Assembly: GCA_011033025.1 (NCBI GenBank) | Contig: WFMF01000055.1 | Location: forward strand, 674,222-738,221 | Length of the DNA: 64,000 nucleotides | Source: Beroe forskalii | Taxonomy: Eukaryota > Ctenophora > Nuda > Beroida > Beroidae | Direction: 5' to 3' | Below: more model-generated notes on this DNA | Database searches by the model: none | What the model was told of the DNA's origin: nothing | The model's input: only the letters and a program-made list of their open reading frames with translations | Numbering within the stretch: the first letter of the stretch is position 1 | The DNA itself: not shown here

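Overview
The window is animal nuclear DNA. It is AT-rich and very intron-dense, with canonical GT-AG introns of about 100-500 bp, many MITEs and minisatellites, and no bacterial-type gene organisation. Extracellular modules found here (IPT/TIG, PA14, G8, parallel beta-helix, PAN/apple-like, CAP, SUEL-type lectin, and ShKT in a neighbouring gene) suggest a marine invertebrate, perhaps a cnidarian. The species cannot be fixed from the sequence.

Almost the whole window is one plus-strand gene, a fibrocystin-L (PKHD1L1) homologue. It starts with a signal peptide at 3358 and is still open at 64000. I can trace about 90 exons. In order they encode: signal peptide, PAN/apple-like domain, three IPT domains, a PA14 region (7.1-8.1 kb), a fibrocystin-L-specific middle region (8.3-12.7 kb), about eleven further IPT domains (12.9-39.1 kb), G8 domain 1, a beta-helix, G8 domain 2, a second beta-helix, and a C-terminal region ending near a dibasic RKRRS site. 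The order follows vertebrate fibrocystin-L. Two additions do not: a CAP/SCP domain at 26.66-27.58 kb and a SUEL/rhamnose-binding-lectin domain at 36.31-36.84 kb. Each interrupts an IPT domain and is bounded by phase-1 introns.

Large introns of the host hold other genes: a single-exon four-pass membrane protein (13453-13971, minus), a probable secreted protein of unknown family (about 20.4-21.3 kb, plus, possibly reaching 24.6 kb), and a papain-family (C1A) protein with a C-terminal ShKT domain (33408-35218, minus) whose catalytic cysteine is alanine.

The stretch 37.9-50.5 kb and the stretch 50.65-57.6 kb carry the same exons (last IPTs, G8-1, beta-helix) on either side of a 100-N gap. The left copy decays into small indels as it nears the gap. 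This is best read as two unmerged haplotypes or overlapping contigs, not a true tandem duplication. The left copy alone contains a 5.5-kb foldback transposon (41306-46781) with long inverted arms filled with a short tandem repeat.

A recurring oddity is that tandem or direct duplications overlap splice junctions. The clearest is a 27-bp array of about 20 units at 24.8-25.4 kb, each carrying a copy of a 5' splice site. Several exon joins are one base short if canonical sites are used, and three exons carry single-base frame breaks in short C or G runs, so consensus deletion errors are a serious alternative to real biology at those points.
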